A stretch of DNA of 33,792 nucleotides from Candidatus Endomicrobiellum devescovinae. GTDB lineage: Bacteria; Elusimicrobiota; Endomicrobiia; Endomicrobiales; Endomicrobiaceae. Made by a program: the position numbers and the translations under genes. The notes under the pieces are model-generated. The model was given only the letters and a program-made list of their open reading frames with translations, searched no databases and was not told the DNA's origin. Shown here piece after piece: positions 25,673 to 33,792 of this stretch (positions within the stretch are counted from its first letter, which is position 1; every line of letters starts with the position of its first letter). The stretch lies in assembly GCA_031267795.1 (NCBI GenBank), contig JAIRYK010000021.1, positions 1-33,792 of the forward strand. Direction: 5' to 3'.

Positions 25673-27025
25673 ATGTTTCGTGAAAACCAAAACATACATT
25701 TCGTCGGTATAGGCGGTTCAGGAATGTCCGGAATTGCCGAAGTTTTGATAAATTTGGGACATAAAGTTTCAGGCTCAGATTTAAAGAAAACAGACGTTAC
25801 CGACCATTTAAAATCAATCGGTGCGATAATTTTTATAGGACATAAAGCAGCTAATATAAAAGATTCAGATGTTGTGGTAATGTCAACTGCTATAAGTAAA
25901 AATAATCCCGAAGTTGTTGCAGCATTAAAGAAAAAGATACCCGTTATTACGCGTATAGAAATGCTTGCCGAGCTTGCGAGGTTAAAATATGCTGTAACTA
26001 TAGCAGGAACGCACGGAAAAACTACCACAACTTCTCTTACTTCTCTTATTTTGGACGAGGGAGGTTTTGATCCAACCATAGTCATAGGCGGAAGGCTTAA
26101 AAATCTTAAGACCAGCGCAATGCTTGGCAAGGGAGATTTTATAGTTGCAGAAGCCGACGAATCTGACGGATCATTTTTAAAACTTTCGCCAGTTATTACT
26201 GTTATAACAAACATAGATAATGACCATTTGGATTATTATGGTAGTATGGAAAATCTTAAAGATGCATTTATAAAACACATAAACTCAGTGCCTTTTTATG
26301 GGGCTGCTGTGATTTGTTCGGACAATGAGATTATAAGAGAAATAACGCCAAAGATTACGAGAAAATATATTACTTATGGATTTATCGGAAAGCCTGACGT
26401 AAAAGCATCTAATATTAAAGTACAAAAAGAATGTACAAGTTTTGACGTAATATATAAAAACAAAAAAATTGGAAACGTTTGTATTAAAATCCCAGGAAGA
26501 CACAATATTTTAAACTCGCTTGCAGCTATAGGAGTAGGATTGCGGCTTAATATACCTTTTAGCTTGATAGCTAAAGCAATCAATAAGTTTAACGGCGTTG
26601 GCAGACGGCTAGAGGTAAAGGGCGAAAAAAATGGAATTATGGTGATAGATGATTACGGACACCATCCGACAGAAGTTGCAGCTACTCTAAAAGCTGTGAA
26701 AGATTTTTGGCCCAAACGCAGGCTTGTCGTTTTGTTTCAGCCTCATAGATATACGAGAACTCAAAATTTATTTAAAGAATTCGGTAAAAGTTTCTCAGAT
26801 GCTGACATCGTGAAAGTGTTAGATATTTACCCTGCAGGAGAGAAACATATAAAAGGTGTAAGTTCTGATTTAATACTTAAAAGTCTCAAGAAAAATAAAA
26901 GCAATGCTGAGCATTTCTCAGATTTAAAAACCTTTTTGTCAATATTGTCCGAAGGCGATATAGTTTTAACTTTAGGAGCTGGAGATGTGTGGAAAAAAGG
27001 CGAAGAGTTGCTAAAGATTATCTAG
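25673..27025 (+). CDS. murC: UDP-N-acetylmuramate--L-alanine ligase
   Basis: MurC adds the first L-alanine to UDP-MurNAc. I start at ATG 25673, with GAGGA upstream, giving 450 residues. N-terminal Rossmann motif GIGGSGMSGIAEVLINLGH, P-loop GTHGKTTTT, EADESDGSFL, NIDNDHLDYYG, GRHNILNSLAA and the Mur-ligase C-terminal DDYGHHPTEV and FQPHRYTRT are all present. First of the murC-murB-ddl-ftsQ-ftsA-ftsZ run. Confidence 0.97.
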   Translation: MFRENQNIHFVGIGGSGMSGIAEVLINLGHKVSGSDLKKTDVTDHLKSIGAIIFIGHKAANIKDSDVVVMSTAISKNNPEVVAALKKKIPVITRIEMLAELARLKYAVTIAGTHGKTTTTSLTSLILDEGGFDPTIVIGGRLKNLKTSAMLGKGDFIVAEADESDGSFLKLSPVITVITNIDNDHLDYYGSMENLKDAFIKHINSVPFYGAAVICSDNEIIREITPKITRKYITYGFIGKPDVKASNIKVQKECTSFDVIYKNKKIGNVCIKIPGRHNILNSLAAIGVGLRLNIPFSLIAKAINKFNGVGRRLEVKGEKNGIMVIDDYGHHPTEVAATLKAVKDFWPKRRLVVLFQPHRYTRTQNLFKEFGKSFSDADIVKVLDIYPAGEKHIKGVSSDLILKSLKKNKSNAEHFSDLKTFLSILSEGDIVLTLGAGDVWKKGEELLKII

Positions 27026-27037
27026 GAACTTTAAGAA

Positions 27038-27922
27038 ATGGACAAAAGTATTTTATCCAAATTGACATCTTTGGGCTGTAGCATTTTCAAGGAAGAACTT
27101 CTTTCAAAGCATTGCTCTTTTAGAATAGGCGGTCCTGCAGATTATTTTATTGAGATTCCCAATGAAGAAGCGTTATCTTTGTTCCTAAAAACCGTAGGCA
27201 ACGATAGTTTTTATGTTTTAGGAGGCGGGACAAACGTTCTGTTTTCTGACGATGGCTATAGAGGAATTGTCATTTCTTTGACTGGTAAATTAAAAGAAAT
27301 TGTTGTTAATGGAGAAGAAATTTTTTGCGGCGGCGGCGCATTGCTTTCAAGTGTTTTAAAGACGGCACTTAAAAATAATTTAATAGGATTAGAATTTGTT
27401 TCCGGGATTCCCGGTTCCGTAGGAGGTGCTGTTTATGGCAATGCTGGATTAAGAGATAAATGGATAGACTCTGTGATAAAGGAAGTAGGCGTTTACACAG
27501 ACTCTAAAAAAGTATGGCTGAAAAGAGAACAAATTGATTTTTCTTATAGGAAAAGCAGCCTTGAAAATAGCGTTATTTCAGATGTATGTTTTTCCTTGAA
27601 AAAGACTGCAGAAAATGATAGTTTAGCAACGGTATTTGAAAGTGTGCAGAGACGTCTAAAAACCCAGCCTTTAAGTTTCCCAAATGCGGGAAGCATTTTT
27701 AAAAATCCTAAAGGGTTTAGCGTTGGAAAACTTATTGAAGAAATCGGACTTAAAGGTGTTCGCGTCGGTGGAGCTCAAATCTCAGAAATTCATGGAAATT
27801 TTATAGTAAACATAGAAAGAGCGTCGGCAAAGGACGTTTTGGCTTTAATTAGTTTGATAGAAGAAAAAATATATAAACAGTTCAGCATAAAACTTGAAAC
27901 GGAAATAAAGATAATAAAATGA
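27038..27922 (+). CDS. murB: UDP-N-acetylenolpyruvoylglucosamine reductase
   Basis: MurB reduces the enolpyruvyl group to form UDP-MurNAc, using FAD. The 294-residue product has the FAD motifs FRIGGPADYFIEI and GGGTNVLFSDDGYRG, GIPGSVGGAVYGNAG, DFSYRKSSL, the proton-donor serine in PNAGSIFKNP, and ISEIHGNFIVN. It lacks the extra domain of the E. coli-type enzyme. The start overlaps nothing; the end overlaps ddl by four bases. Confidence 0.97.
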   Translation: MDKSILSKLTSLGCSIFKEELLSKHCSFRIGGPADYFIEIPNEEALSLFLKTVGNDSFYVLGGGTNVLFSDDGYRGIVISLTGKLKEIVVNGEEIFCGGGALLSSVLKTALKNNLIGLEFVSGIPGSVGGAVYGNAGLRDKWIDSVIKEVGVYTDSKKVWLKREQIDFSYRKSSLENSVISDVCFSLKKTAENDSLATVFESVQRRLKTQPLSFPNAGSIFKNPKGFSVGKLIEEIGLKGVRVGGAQISEIHGNFIVNIERASAKDVLALISLIEEKIYKQFSIKLETEIKIIK

Positions 27923-28872
27923 ATACTAGCGATATTTTAGTAAGATTAAAAAATAAAAAAATAGGCGTTTTGTACGGCGGACTATCCAGCGAAAGAGAAA
28001 TTTCTATTAAGTCTGGCAAAGCTGTTTTAAGTGCCTTAAAAAGATTGAAATTAAAAGCAGTTGGCATAGATGCAACCAGAGATGTTGCGGAAAAAATAAA
28101 AAAAGCAAATATTGACATAGCTTATGTAATTCTGCACGGACCAATGGGCGAAGATGGAACTATTCAAGGAATGCTTGAGATTATGGGTATCCCTTACACA
28201 TGTAGCGGCGTTTTTGCAAGCGCACTTTCAATGGATAAAGATATTTCAAAGAAGCTTTTTAGGTGTAATGGAATTCCTACTCCTGATTGGACGGTTATAA
28301 AGCAGTTTGAACCTTTTACAGAGATAAAAAAATATCCCGTTGTTGTAAAGCCCGTTTCTCAAGGATCTGCTCTAGGCTTGACAATAGTAAAAAAGGCTTC
28401 TCAGTTTGTTGCTGCTGCTAAAGAGGCTTTTAAGTACGACAATGAAATAATGGTGGAAAATTTTGTTTCTGGAAAAGAAATTACCGTCGCAGTTTTAAAT
28501 GGAAAGGCTTTGCCTGTTATAGAGATAGTTCCTAAGGGAGAGTTCTACGACTTTAAGTCTAAATATCAAAAAGGCGGCTCTAGGCATATTATTCCAGCAA
28601 GGATAAGCAGCAGGGCTTATTCAAATGCTCAAAGTTATGCGGAAGAAATTTTTAAAATTTTTAAGTGTAAAACATTATGCCGTGTTGATATGATGATTGA
28701 TAAGAGCAACAAAATTTGGGTTCTTGAAAATAATACTATTCCGGGTATGACTGCGACGTCACTTGTGCCCGACGCAAGTAAAGCTATAGGTTATGACTTT
28801 AATAACTTGGTTCTAAAAATTGTGGAGAGCGCTTTATATGACAGCAAAAAAAAGGAACCGTTACGTTTATAA
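27919..28872 (+). CDS. ddl: D-alanine--D-alanine ligase
   Basis: Ddl makes the D-Ala-D-Ala dipeptide of the wall precursor. The 317-residue ATP-grasp protein has GGLSSEREISIKSGKAV (20-36), LHGPMGEDGTIQG, PVVVKPVSQGSALG, GKEITVAV and CRVDMMIDKSNKIWVLENNT..PGMTATS with metal and ATP ligands. ATG 27919 overlaps murB by four bases. The 3' end overlaps ftsQ by 35 bases, so both neighbours are coupled to it. Confidence 0.97.
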   Translation: MNTSDILVRLKNKKIGVLYGGLSSEREISIKSGKAVLSALKRLKLKAVGIDATRDVAEKIKKANIDIAYVILHGPMGEDGTIQGMLEIMGIPYTCSGVFASALSMDKDISKKLFRCNGIPTPDWTVIKQFEPFTEIKKYPVVVKPVSQGSALGLTIVKKASQFVAAAKEAFKYDNEIMVENFVSGKEITVAVLNGKALPVIEIVPKGEFYDFKSKYQKGGSRHIIPARISSRAYSNAQSYAEEIFKIFKCKTLCRVDMMIDKSNKIWVLENNTIPGMTATSLVPDASKAIGYDFNNLVLKIVESALYDSKKKEPLRL

Positions 28873-29656
28873 AGCAGTTCATACAAACAGCGGCTACTCC
28901 AGAAATAAAAAAGTAAGAAAATTTTTTAAAATTTTTTTCTATCTTGTATTTTTTGGAGGAATTGTTTACGGTTTATATTTTGGCATAAATGAACTGCTTA
29001 GCATAGTTTATAAATCTGATAAAATTATTATAAAGGATATAAATATAGTCGGAGCTAAAAATATTACAAAGGCTGAAATAAAGGAGCTTATTCCTTTTAA
29101 AATTGGCGATAATCTTTTAAAAGTGAAATTATCTGAGACAGAGTCTGAGATAAAAAAATTAAAGCCTGAGCTGAAAAATATTGTCATTAACAGGCGTTGG
29201 CAAAAGATTAAAATCAAACTTTATGAAAGGACGCCAGAGGCTTTTGTAATGCAAAACGGCGAAATTCGCGGAATAGATTTTGACGATAAGCCATTTCCTC
29301 TGTGCGGTTTTATGAGCGAGATGAAAATTCCTAAGATTGTCTATAAAAACGATGAAGAAAGGAAGCGTCTTTTGGATTTTATAAAGAGATTTAAATTTGT
29401 TTGCGACGGATTTTTAGATAATATTTTAGAAATGAGAATAAATAATACAGACGATATTATTTTTGTCACTGCAGACAACATGACAATTATTTGGGGGGAA
29501 GAAATGCCCGAACATTTGCCTAATAAATTTAAAAAATTCCGAAAAGTTTACGAGGATGCAATCTCTAGATATAAACAAATAGAGTATATAAATATGAATC
29601 TTTATTCTTCTGGCAGAATTATTGTAAAACCTGTTGCTGGAATATTAGCGGAATAA
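28838..29656 (+). CDS. ftsQ: Cell division protein FtsQ (DivIB)
   Basis: A bitopic inner-membrane divisome protein linking FtsL/FtsB with the ring. I start at ATG 28838 (MTAKKRNRYVY), with GGAGAG about ten bases upstream, giving 272 residues and a 35-base overlap with ddl. A basic cytosolic tail of about 35 residues leads into one membrane helix (FFYLVFFGGIVYGLYFGI). The POTRA domain follows (IIIKDINIVGAKNITKAEIKEL...GDNLLKVKLSE) and then the FtsQ beta domain (NRRWQKIKIKLYERTPEAFV). Position before ftsA supports the call. Confidence 0.92.
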   Translation: MTAKKRNRYVYKAVHTNSGYSRNKKVRKFFKIFFYLVFFGGIVYGLYFGINELLSIVYKSDKIIIKDINIVGAKNITKAEIKELIPFKIGDNLLKVKLSETESEIKKLKPELKNIVINRRWQKIKIKLYERTPEAFVMQNGEIRGIDFDDKPFPLCGFMSEMKIPKIVYKNDEERKRLLDFIKRFKFVCDGFLDNILEMRINNTDDIIFVTADNMTIIWGEEMPEHLPNKFKKFRKVYEDAISRYKQIEYINMNLYSSGRIIVKPVAGILAE

Positions 29657-29705
29657 ATTCAACTTTAACGTATAAACATAATTATTTGCTGGTAGAGGAT
29701 TAAAA

Positions 29706-30947
29706 ATGTCTAAAAAAAATCTTGTGGCAGGTCTTGATATTGGCAGCAATCAAGTTTGTTGCGTTGCTGGCGTTTGCGATGAGGAAACAAGGATTTCAAA
29801 AATTCTTAGTGCGGTTGCAATGCCGTGCGATGGAATTAAAGCAGGAGCTGTTATTAACATACAAGAAGCAGCTCTTGCAATAGGCAAAGCTTTTGAAGAG
29901 ATTGAGAAAGTTGCTGGTGGTCAGATAGGAAAAGTTATTGTTGCTTTGAGAGGCAATTTTATCCATTCCAGAAATTCCAAAGGCGTAGCAAATATTAACT
30001 ATTCCAATAGGGAAGTTACGGAAGAAACCATAGAGAACGCTTTGGAAAGCGCAAGAAAACAGATAAGAATGGATCCAGATCAAGAAATATTGCAGATAGT
30101 TCCGTGCGAATATATACTAAACCAGCAAAGAGGAATACAGAATCCTATTGGAATGGAAGGTACTTATATAGAAGTTGATGTACATGCTTTTATAGCTTCA
30201 AGCAGCAATATAGGAAACATAAACAAAGCGATGGCGTCTGTAGGTGTAAATTGTGACGATAGGGTTTACGGATATTTGGCTGCCAGTGATATTCTGATTA
30301 CCAAAGAAGAAAAAGAATTGAGCTGCCTTGTTATTGATTTTGGTGGGCTTACCACAGGGCTTGTTCATTATGTTGATGGAATAATAAGACATACAGACGA
30401 AATTCTTGATGGTTCTGACTATATCACAAGAGATATAGGTCATAGATTGAGAGCTGCTTACTCTGTTTCAAAAGAAATTAAAGAAAAGTATGGAGCGGCG
30501 TTTATTTATACTGATTTTATTAATGAAGAGTTTGAGTACAGAGCTGCAGACGGCAGGAATATAAAAAAGTGTAACAGGCATGAACTTGTAAACACTATAA
30601 TAACGCCCCGAGTGGACAGAATTTTGTACGAAATAAAAGAATTAACAGAAAAAAATAATTACGGAGACGAATTCCTTTCTGGAGGAATAATTCTTACTGG
30701 AGGCGGCAGCAGTCTTCCCGGTCTTGCTGAGGCTTTTGAAAAAGCGTTTAATTGTTCAGTCAGGACTGGAAGCCCAAATTTAGACAAGGTTGTAGGTCGC
30801 GACGAAATATTATTAAATCCGTCTTATACTACAGCGATAGGAGCTGTAGCTTCAAACCTTTCAAATTCAAGGTTTTATTCGGAAAAGAAGTCTTCAAAGA
30901 TTGGAGTAGTGTCTAAAATATCAAAGTGGTTTGAGGAAGTTTTCTAA
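29706..30947 (+). CDS. ftsA: Cell division protein FtsA
   Basis: An actin-like ATPase that anchors FtsZ to the membrane. The 413-residue product has phosphate-1 GLDIGSNQVCCVAG, an SHS2-like 1C region (about 90-180), phosphate-2 LVIDFGGLTTGLVHY, a GGIILTGGGSSLPGL adenosine motif and a C-terminal amphipathic helix (KISKWFEEVF) serving as membrane anchor. A GAGGA ribosome site precedes ATG 29706. Its stop is immediately followed by the ftsZ ATG. Confidence 0.96.
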   Translation: MSKKNLVAGLDIGSNQVCCVAGVCDEETRISKILSAVAMPCDGIKAGAVINIQEAALAIGKAFEEIEKVAGGQIGKVIVALRGNFIHSRNSKGVANINYSNREVTEETIENALESARKQIRMDPDQEILQIVPCEYILNQQRGIQNPIGMEGTYIEVDVHAFIASSSNIGNINKAMASVGVNCDDRVYGYLAASDILITKEEKELSCLVIDFGGLTTGLVHYVDGIIRHTDEILDGSDYITRDIGHRLRAAYSVSKEIKEKYGAAFIYTDFINEEFEYRAADGRNIKKCNRHELVNTIITPRVDRILYEIKELTEKNNYGDEFLSGGIILTGGGSSLPGLAEAFEKAFNCSVRTGSPNLDKVVGRDEILLNPSYTTAIGAVASNLSNSRFYSEKKSSKIGVVSKISKWFEEVF

Positions 30948-32051
30948 ATGAGTATAAAACTAGTGTTGCCTTCAAAGGATATGAATACGGGACAGCCTGC
31001 TGTAATAAAGATAATGGGTGTTGGCGGCGGCGGTTGCAATGCCGTTAATAGAATGATTGCTGCTAATGTCGGCAATGTGGAATTTGTTGCTATAAATACT
31101 GATGCGCAAGCATTGCTCAAATCATCTGCTTCGGATATTTTACAGATAGGCGAAAAAATAACAAAAGGTCTTGGCGTAGGGGGAAACCCTGAAGTTGGCA
31201 AGCAAGCGGCAGAAGAAAGTATTGAAGAAATAAAGGGAAGGCTTGTCGGCGCAGATATGATTTTTGTAACTGCAGGCATGGGTGGCGGAACAGGAACAGG
31301 GGCTGCCCCGATAATTGCAAAACTTGCAAAAGAAGCAGGGATACTAACTGTCGGTGTTGTTACAAAGCCTTTTGAACACGAAGGTAAAATAAGAATGCAG
31401 CAAGCTGAAGATGGAATAAAGAATCTTAAAGAATATACAGACGCTTTAATAGTTATTCCAAACGAAAGAGTTTTTAATGTTATAAATGAGAGGGTGGCTC
31501 TTGACGCTTTTTATCATATTATAGACGATGTCTTAAGACAGAGCATTCAAGCTATAACGGACGTTATAACGGTTACTGGCGAGATTAACAGAGATTTTGC
31601 AGACGTAAAAAATATCTTGTTAAATTCAGGAACTGCCTTAATTGGTATAGGCGAAAGTTCTGGAGCCGATTCTAAAGAAGCTGTTAAAAAAGCTGTAACA
31701 AGCCCTCTTTTAGACAATTACGATATTTCAAAAGCAACAAAAGCATTGGTGAATATAACTACAAATTCAAATATTGCCGCAATAAAACTTCAAGAGATAT
31801 TTAACGACATAAAAAGTTATGGCATTAACGGTCATGTTTTTTTTGGACATACTATAGACAACAGACTTGACGACAAAATCAAAATTACAATTATTGCTAC
31901 AGGATTTCAACTTGGAGATTCTAAAGAAGATCCAAAAGAGAAAAAAGAGATACAGCCTGACTTCTTTTCACAACAGATTTCTTCTAACTCCGAAAATATT
32001 GAGCCGTCAAAACCTGCGTACACGTATTGGAAGCCAAAATTTCTGAAATAA
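30948..32051 (+). CDS. ftsZ: Cell division GTPase FtsZ
   Basis: The tubulin-like protein that forms the division ring. The 367-residue product has GVGGGGCNAVNRM (24-36), the GTP signature GGGTGTGAAP (112-121), the synergy-loop region NRDFADVKNIL and a second domain. The linker is short and the extreme C-terminal peptide, YWKPKFLK, keeps only the core of the usual FtsA-binding tail (commonly IPxFLR). It directly abuts ftsA, with GAGGAA inside the ftsA end as ribosome site. Confidence 0.97.
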   Translation: MSIKLVLPSKDMNTGQPAVIKIMGVGGGGCNAVNRMIAANVGNVEFVAINTDAQALLKSSASDILQIGEKITKGLGVGGNPEVGKQAAEESIEEIKGRLVGADMIFVTAGMGGGTGTGAAPIIAKLAKEAGILTVGVVTKPFEHEGKIRMQQAEDGIKNLKEYTDALIVIPNERVFNVINERVALDAFYHIIDDVLRQSIQAITDVITVTGEINRDFADVKNILLNSGTALIGIGESSGADSKEAVKKAVTSPLLDNYDISKATKALVNITTNSNIAAIKLQEIFNDIKSYGINGHVFFGHTIDNRLDDKIKITIIATGFQLGDSKEDPKEKKEIQPDFFSQQISSNSENIEPSKPAYTYWKPKFLK

Positions 32052-32121
32052 TCTATATAAATATAAGCTATCAGAAAAGATTTGACTAGTATATAGGAAG
32101 AAAAAATATCAAACCATAAAA

Positions 32122-32766
32122 ATGAATTTTATATTCTCTCCAAATTTTCCTTACAAACATTTTACAACCGCTAAATCAGCTGGGGATATGAAGAATAAGG
32201 CTGAAAGGGATTCTTTCTTTCGGTCAGTTAATTTAAATCCTGACAATTTAGTTCTTGCCAATCAAGTTCATGGGAATAATGTAAAAATTGTTAAGAGCTG
32301 CGACAAGAATAATTTCATTGATAATTGCGACGGTTTAATAACAGATGATAAAAATTTATTGTTGGGTATTTTTACTGCTGATTGTGTTCCTATTCTTGTT
32401 TCTTGTAGCGATGGCAAAGTTAAAGCTGCGGTGCATGTTGGTTGGAAAGGACTTTATCTGGGAATAGTTGAGAACGCTATAGGAATATTAATAAATGACT
32501 TTTGTATAAACCCTAAAAACTTAAAAGTTTATATAGGTCCTCATATTCGTTCTTGTTGTTACAAAACCGGAACCGAAATGGAAGACAAGTTTAATATTAA
32601 ACTTGCAAACGGTAAACTGGATTTATCTGCGATACTTCGCACTAAGTTAGAAAGCTGTGGTGTTAACGAAATTTTTGACGTTAATCAATGTACTTGCCAT
32701 AATGAACAATTATTTTTCTCTTATAGGCGTGATTGCTGCGCTGATAGGCTCCTTTCTGTAATATAA
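32122..32766 (+). CDS. pgeF: Peptidoglycan editing factor PgeF (YfiH/laccase-domain)
   Basis: PgeF-type proteins hydrolyse misincorporated residues (such as L-Ser for L-Ala) in wall precursors; many are labelled polyphenol oxidase. The 214-residue product has the family motifs ANQVHGNNV, GLITDDKNLLLGIFTADCVP, HVGWKGLYLGIVENA, and GPHIRSCCYKTG, keeping the metal-binding His/Cys/His set. No good ribosome site is seen close to ATG 32122; GGAAG lies about 20 bases upstream. Its place after ftsZ fits a cell-wall role. Confidence 0.93.
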   Translation: MNFIFSPNFPYKHFTTAKSAGDMKNKAERDSFFRSVNLNPDNLVLANQVHGNNVKIVKSCDKNNFIDNCDGLITDDKNLLLGIFTADCVPILVSCSDGKVKAAVHVGWKGLYLGIVENAIGILINDFCINPKNLKVYIGPHIRSCCYKTGTEMEDKFNIKLANGKLDLSAILRTKLESCGVNEIFDVNQCTCHNEQLFFSYRRDCCADRLLSVI

Positions 32767-32788
32767 AATCACAAACTTTTTACCTTAT

Positions 32789-32816
32789 TATATTAAAGAC
32801 TACAATCTTTAATATA
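32789..32816. terminator. AT-only hairpin after pgeF
   Basis: TATATTAAAGA, loop CTACAA, TCTTTAATATA form a perfect 11-bp but AT-rich stem 23 bases after pgeF. It is followed by TACTATTTTCT, a weak T-tract. It could terminate the division operon, or sit in the promoter of the gene starting at 32829. Confidence 0.4.
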
Positions 32817-32828
32817 TACTATTTTCTA

Positions 32829-33792
32829 ATGTATAAGGTTATAAAGTTTCTATTGTTTACAATATTTATTTGCTGTTTGTTTGGCAAAACTAATGCTACA
32901 AATTTAACACAGCCTAGCAGCGATTCGTTCAATTTAAAAAGATTTCATGATGTTCAAACAGGAGAGCTATTAGGACGTGTTGAACGCGAATTGCAAGCAG
33001 GAAATAAGACTGGTCATTGGATTTGGTATATTTTCCCACAGTTTAAAGGATTGGGGACAAGCCCCCAAAGTCTCCAGTATAGTATCAAGTCTTTGGATGA
33101 AGCAAAAGCATATTTAGCCGATTCTGTCTTACATAACAATTTAATACATCACACTCAGCTCGTTCTTGTGCACAAAGATTCAAAACCTTTGCAAACGATA
33201 TTTGGAACTTCTCTTGATGCTGCAAAGTTTATATCTTCAATGACTCTATTCAATGTTGCAGAACAATCAGAACAACTATTCGTTGATGCGTTAAACTATT
33301 TTAACAGCGGTAATTGTTGCCAAAAAACACTAAAACTTCTAGCTTCAGAGGAAAAAGCACCAGATGCAGATGGAGATAGCGCAAAAGGAAAGCCAGAAGA
33401 GTCAATAAGGATAGAGTTTAGTCCTAGTGGAGAATGGCATAGTGAGACGACGCTAGAATCAAAAAGTAAAGAAAATCCAGAAGCAAAGGATATAAATGTA
33501 GAAGAGGCAAAAGGAAGCGAAGAATCATCAGAAGGAACAGAATACAGGGTAGTAGATCCAAACCCAAAAGAAGAAGCAAAAGAGACAGACAGGTATAAGG
33601 TGAAAACTCGTAGAAATGTAGAAAGAGAGAGAAAGAAGGAAGAAAAAGGAAGGAGTGAAGAGACAACTAAAACAGAAGATACAAGTAAGCCAGTAACAGA
33701 TGAAAAAGCACAAGATGGAGAAGATACAAAAGCAAGTGATTCAAAAGGAACATCTTTACCAAGACCAAAGGCAGAAGAGCTAAAGGTAGAGG
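32829..33792 (+). CDS. Exported DUF1810-domain protein with long charged tail, cut by window end
   Basis: ATG 32829 opens a frame that stays open to the window edge (321 codons seen). Residues about 1-24 form a Sec-type signal peptide (IKFLLFTIFICCLFGKTNA). Residues about 34-172 are a complete DUF1810 domain: FNLKRFHDVQ, ELQAGNKTGHWIWYIFPQFK, GLGTSPQSLQYSIKSLDEAKAYL, DSVLHNNLI and a closing DALNYF region. DUF1810 proteins are normally small cytosolic proteins of unknown function, often mislabelled calpastatin. From about 173 the chain becomes an E/K/S/T/D-rich, low-complexity, probably disordered tail with no hydrophobic segment. Signal peptide plus tail is unusual. No clear ribosome site precedes the start. 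Function unknown. Confidence 0.85.
   Translation, partial: MYKVIKFLLFTIFICCLFGKTNATNLTQPSSDSFNLKRFHDVQTGELLGRVERELQAGNKTGHWIWYIFPQFKGLGTSPQSLQYSIKSLDEAKAYLADSVLHNNLIHHTQLVLVHKDSKPLQTIFGTSLDAAKFISSMTLFNVAEQSEQLFVDALNYFNSGNCCQKTLKLLASEEKAPDADGDSAKGKPEESIRIEFSPSGEWHSETTLESKSKENPEAKDINVEEAKGSEESSEGTEYRVVDPNPKEEAKETDRYKVKTRRNVERERKKEEKGRSEETTKTEDTSKPVTDEKAQDGEDTKASDSKGTSLPRPKAEELKVE

Noticed and set aside
1-33792. tRNA, rRNA, CRISPR, intact insertion sequences or replication origin
   Set aside because: Intergenic regions were read for T-loop motifs, regular repeats, transposase motifs and DnaA-box clusters; none was convincing.

Overview
The window is AT-rich, densely coded and almost entirely on the + strand. 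It looks like a chromosome segment of a Gram-negative, obligately host-associated bacterium. Several features fit the Elusimicrobiota, most likely the termite-gut endosymbiont genus Endomicrobium ('Candidatus Endomicrobium trichonymphae' type): an LpxB lipid A enzyme, a class II (B12-dependent) ribonucleotide reductase, lysine/meso-diaminopimelate synthesis through LL-DAP aminotransferase (DapL), intact cell-wall and division genes, and many freshly broken genes among intact housekeeping genes. The taxon is inferred from the gene set and from remembered family likeness; no database search was possible.

Layout. (1) 1-920, minus strand: a frameshifted yqeY pseudogene and a secreted DUF192 protein. 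(2) 974-6285: heat-shock cluster hrcA-(small ORF)-grpE-dnaK-dnaJ behind a clear TTGACA/TACAAT promoter and a slightly degenerate CIRCE operator. The dnaK-dnaJ gap holds a deleted, stop-containing remnant of a phage-type Bro-N/antirepressor gene. (3) 6286-7146: a truncated leader ORF and a frameshifted outer-membrane beta-barrel gene. (4) 7269-10835: terminator, promoter, then nrdR, nrdJ and dcd (deoxynucleotide supply); dcd lacks the usual catalytic glutamate. (5) 10902-17424: DUF805 membrane protein, guaA, pstSCAB and lpxB, mostly overlapping or touching. (6) 17499-18446: a protein I read as a divergent tRNA-dependent cyclodipeptide synthase, the most interesting candidate here. (7) 18531-23645: lysA-dapF-dapA-dapB-dapL, the five DapL-route enzymes from aspartate semialdehyde to meso-DAP and lysine, closed by a strong bidirectional terminator. 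(8) 23802-25094, minus strand: a secreted repeat protein interrupted by one in-frame TAA. (9) 25277-32766: queF, then the division/cell-wall cluster murC-murB-ddl-ftsQ-ftsA-ftsZ-pgeF. (10) 32829 to the right edge: an exported DUF1810 protein with a long, highly charged low-complexity tail, cut by the window end.

Functionally, the dap genes supply meso-DAP and lysine, murC/murB/ddl use the cell-wall precursors, ftsQ/A/Z drive septation and pgeF edits wall errors. nrdR/nrdJ/dcd/guaA serve nucleotide supply and pst serves phosphate uptake. Intact genes serve biosynthesis and division, while the broken ones are surface, phage-type or accessory genes. This pattern is typical of a genome under reduction. 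I found no rRNA, tRNA, CRISPR array, intact IS or replication origin.
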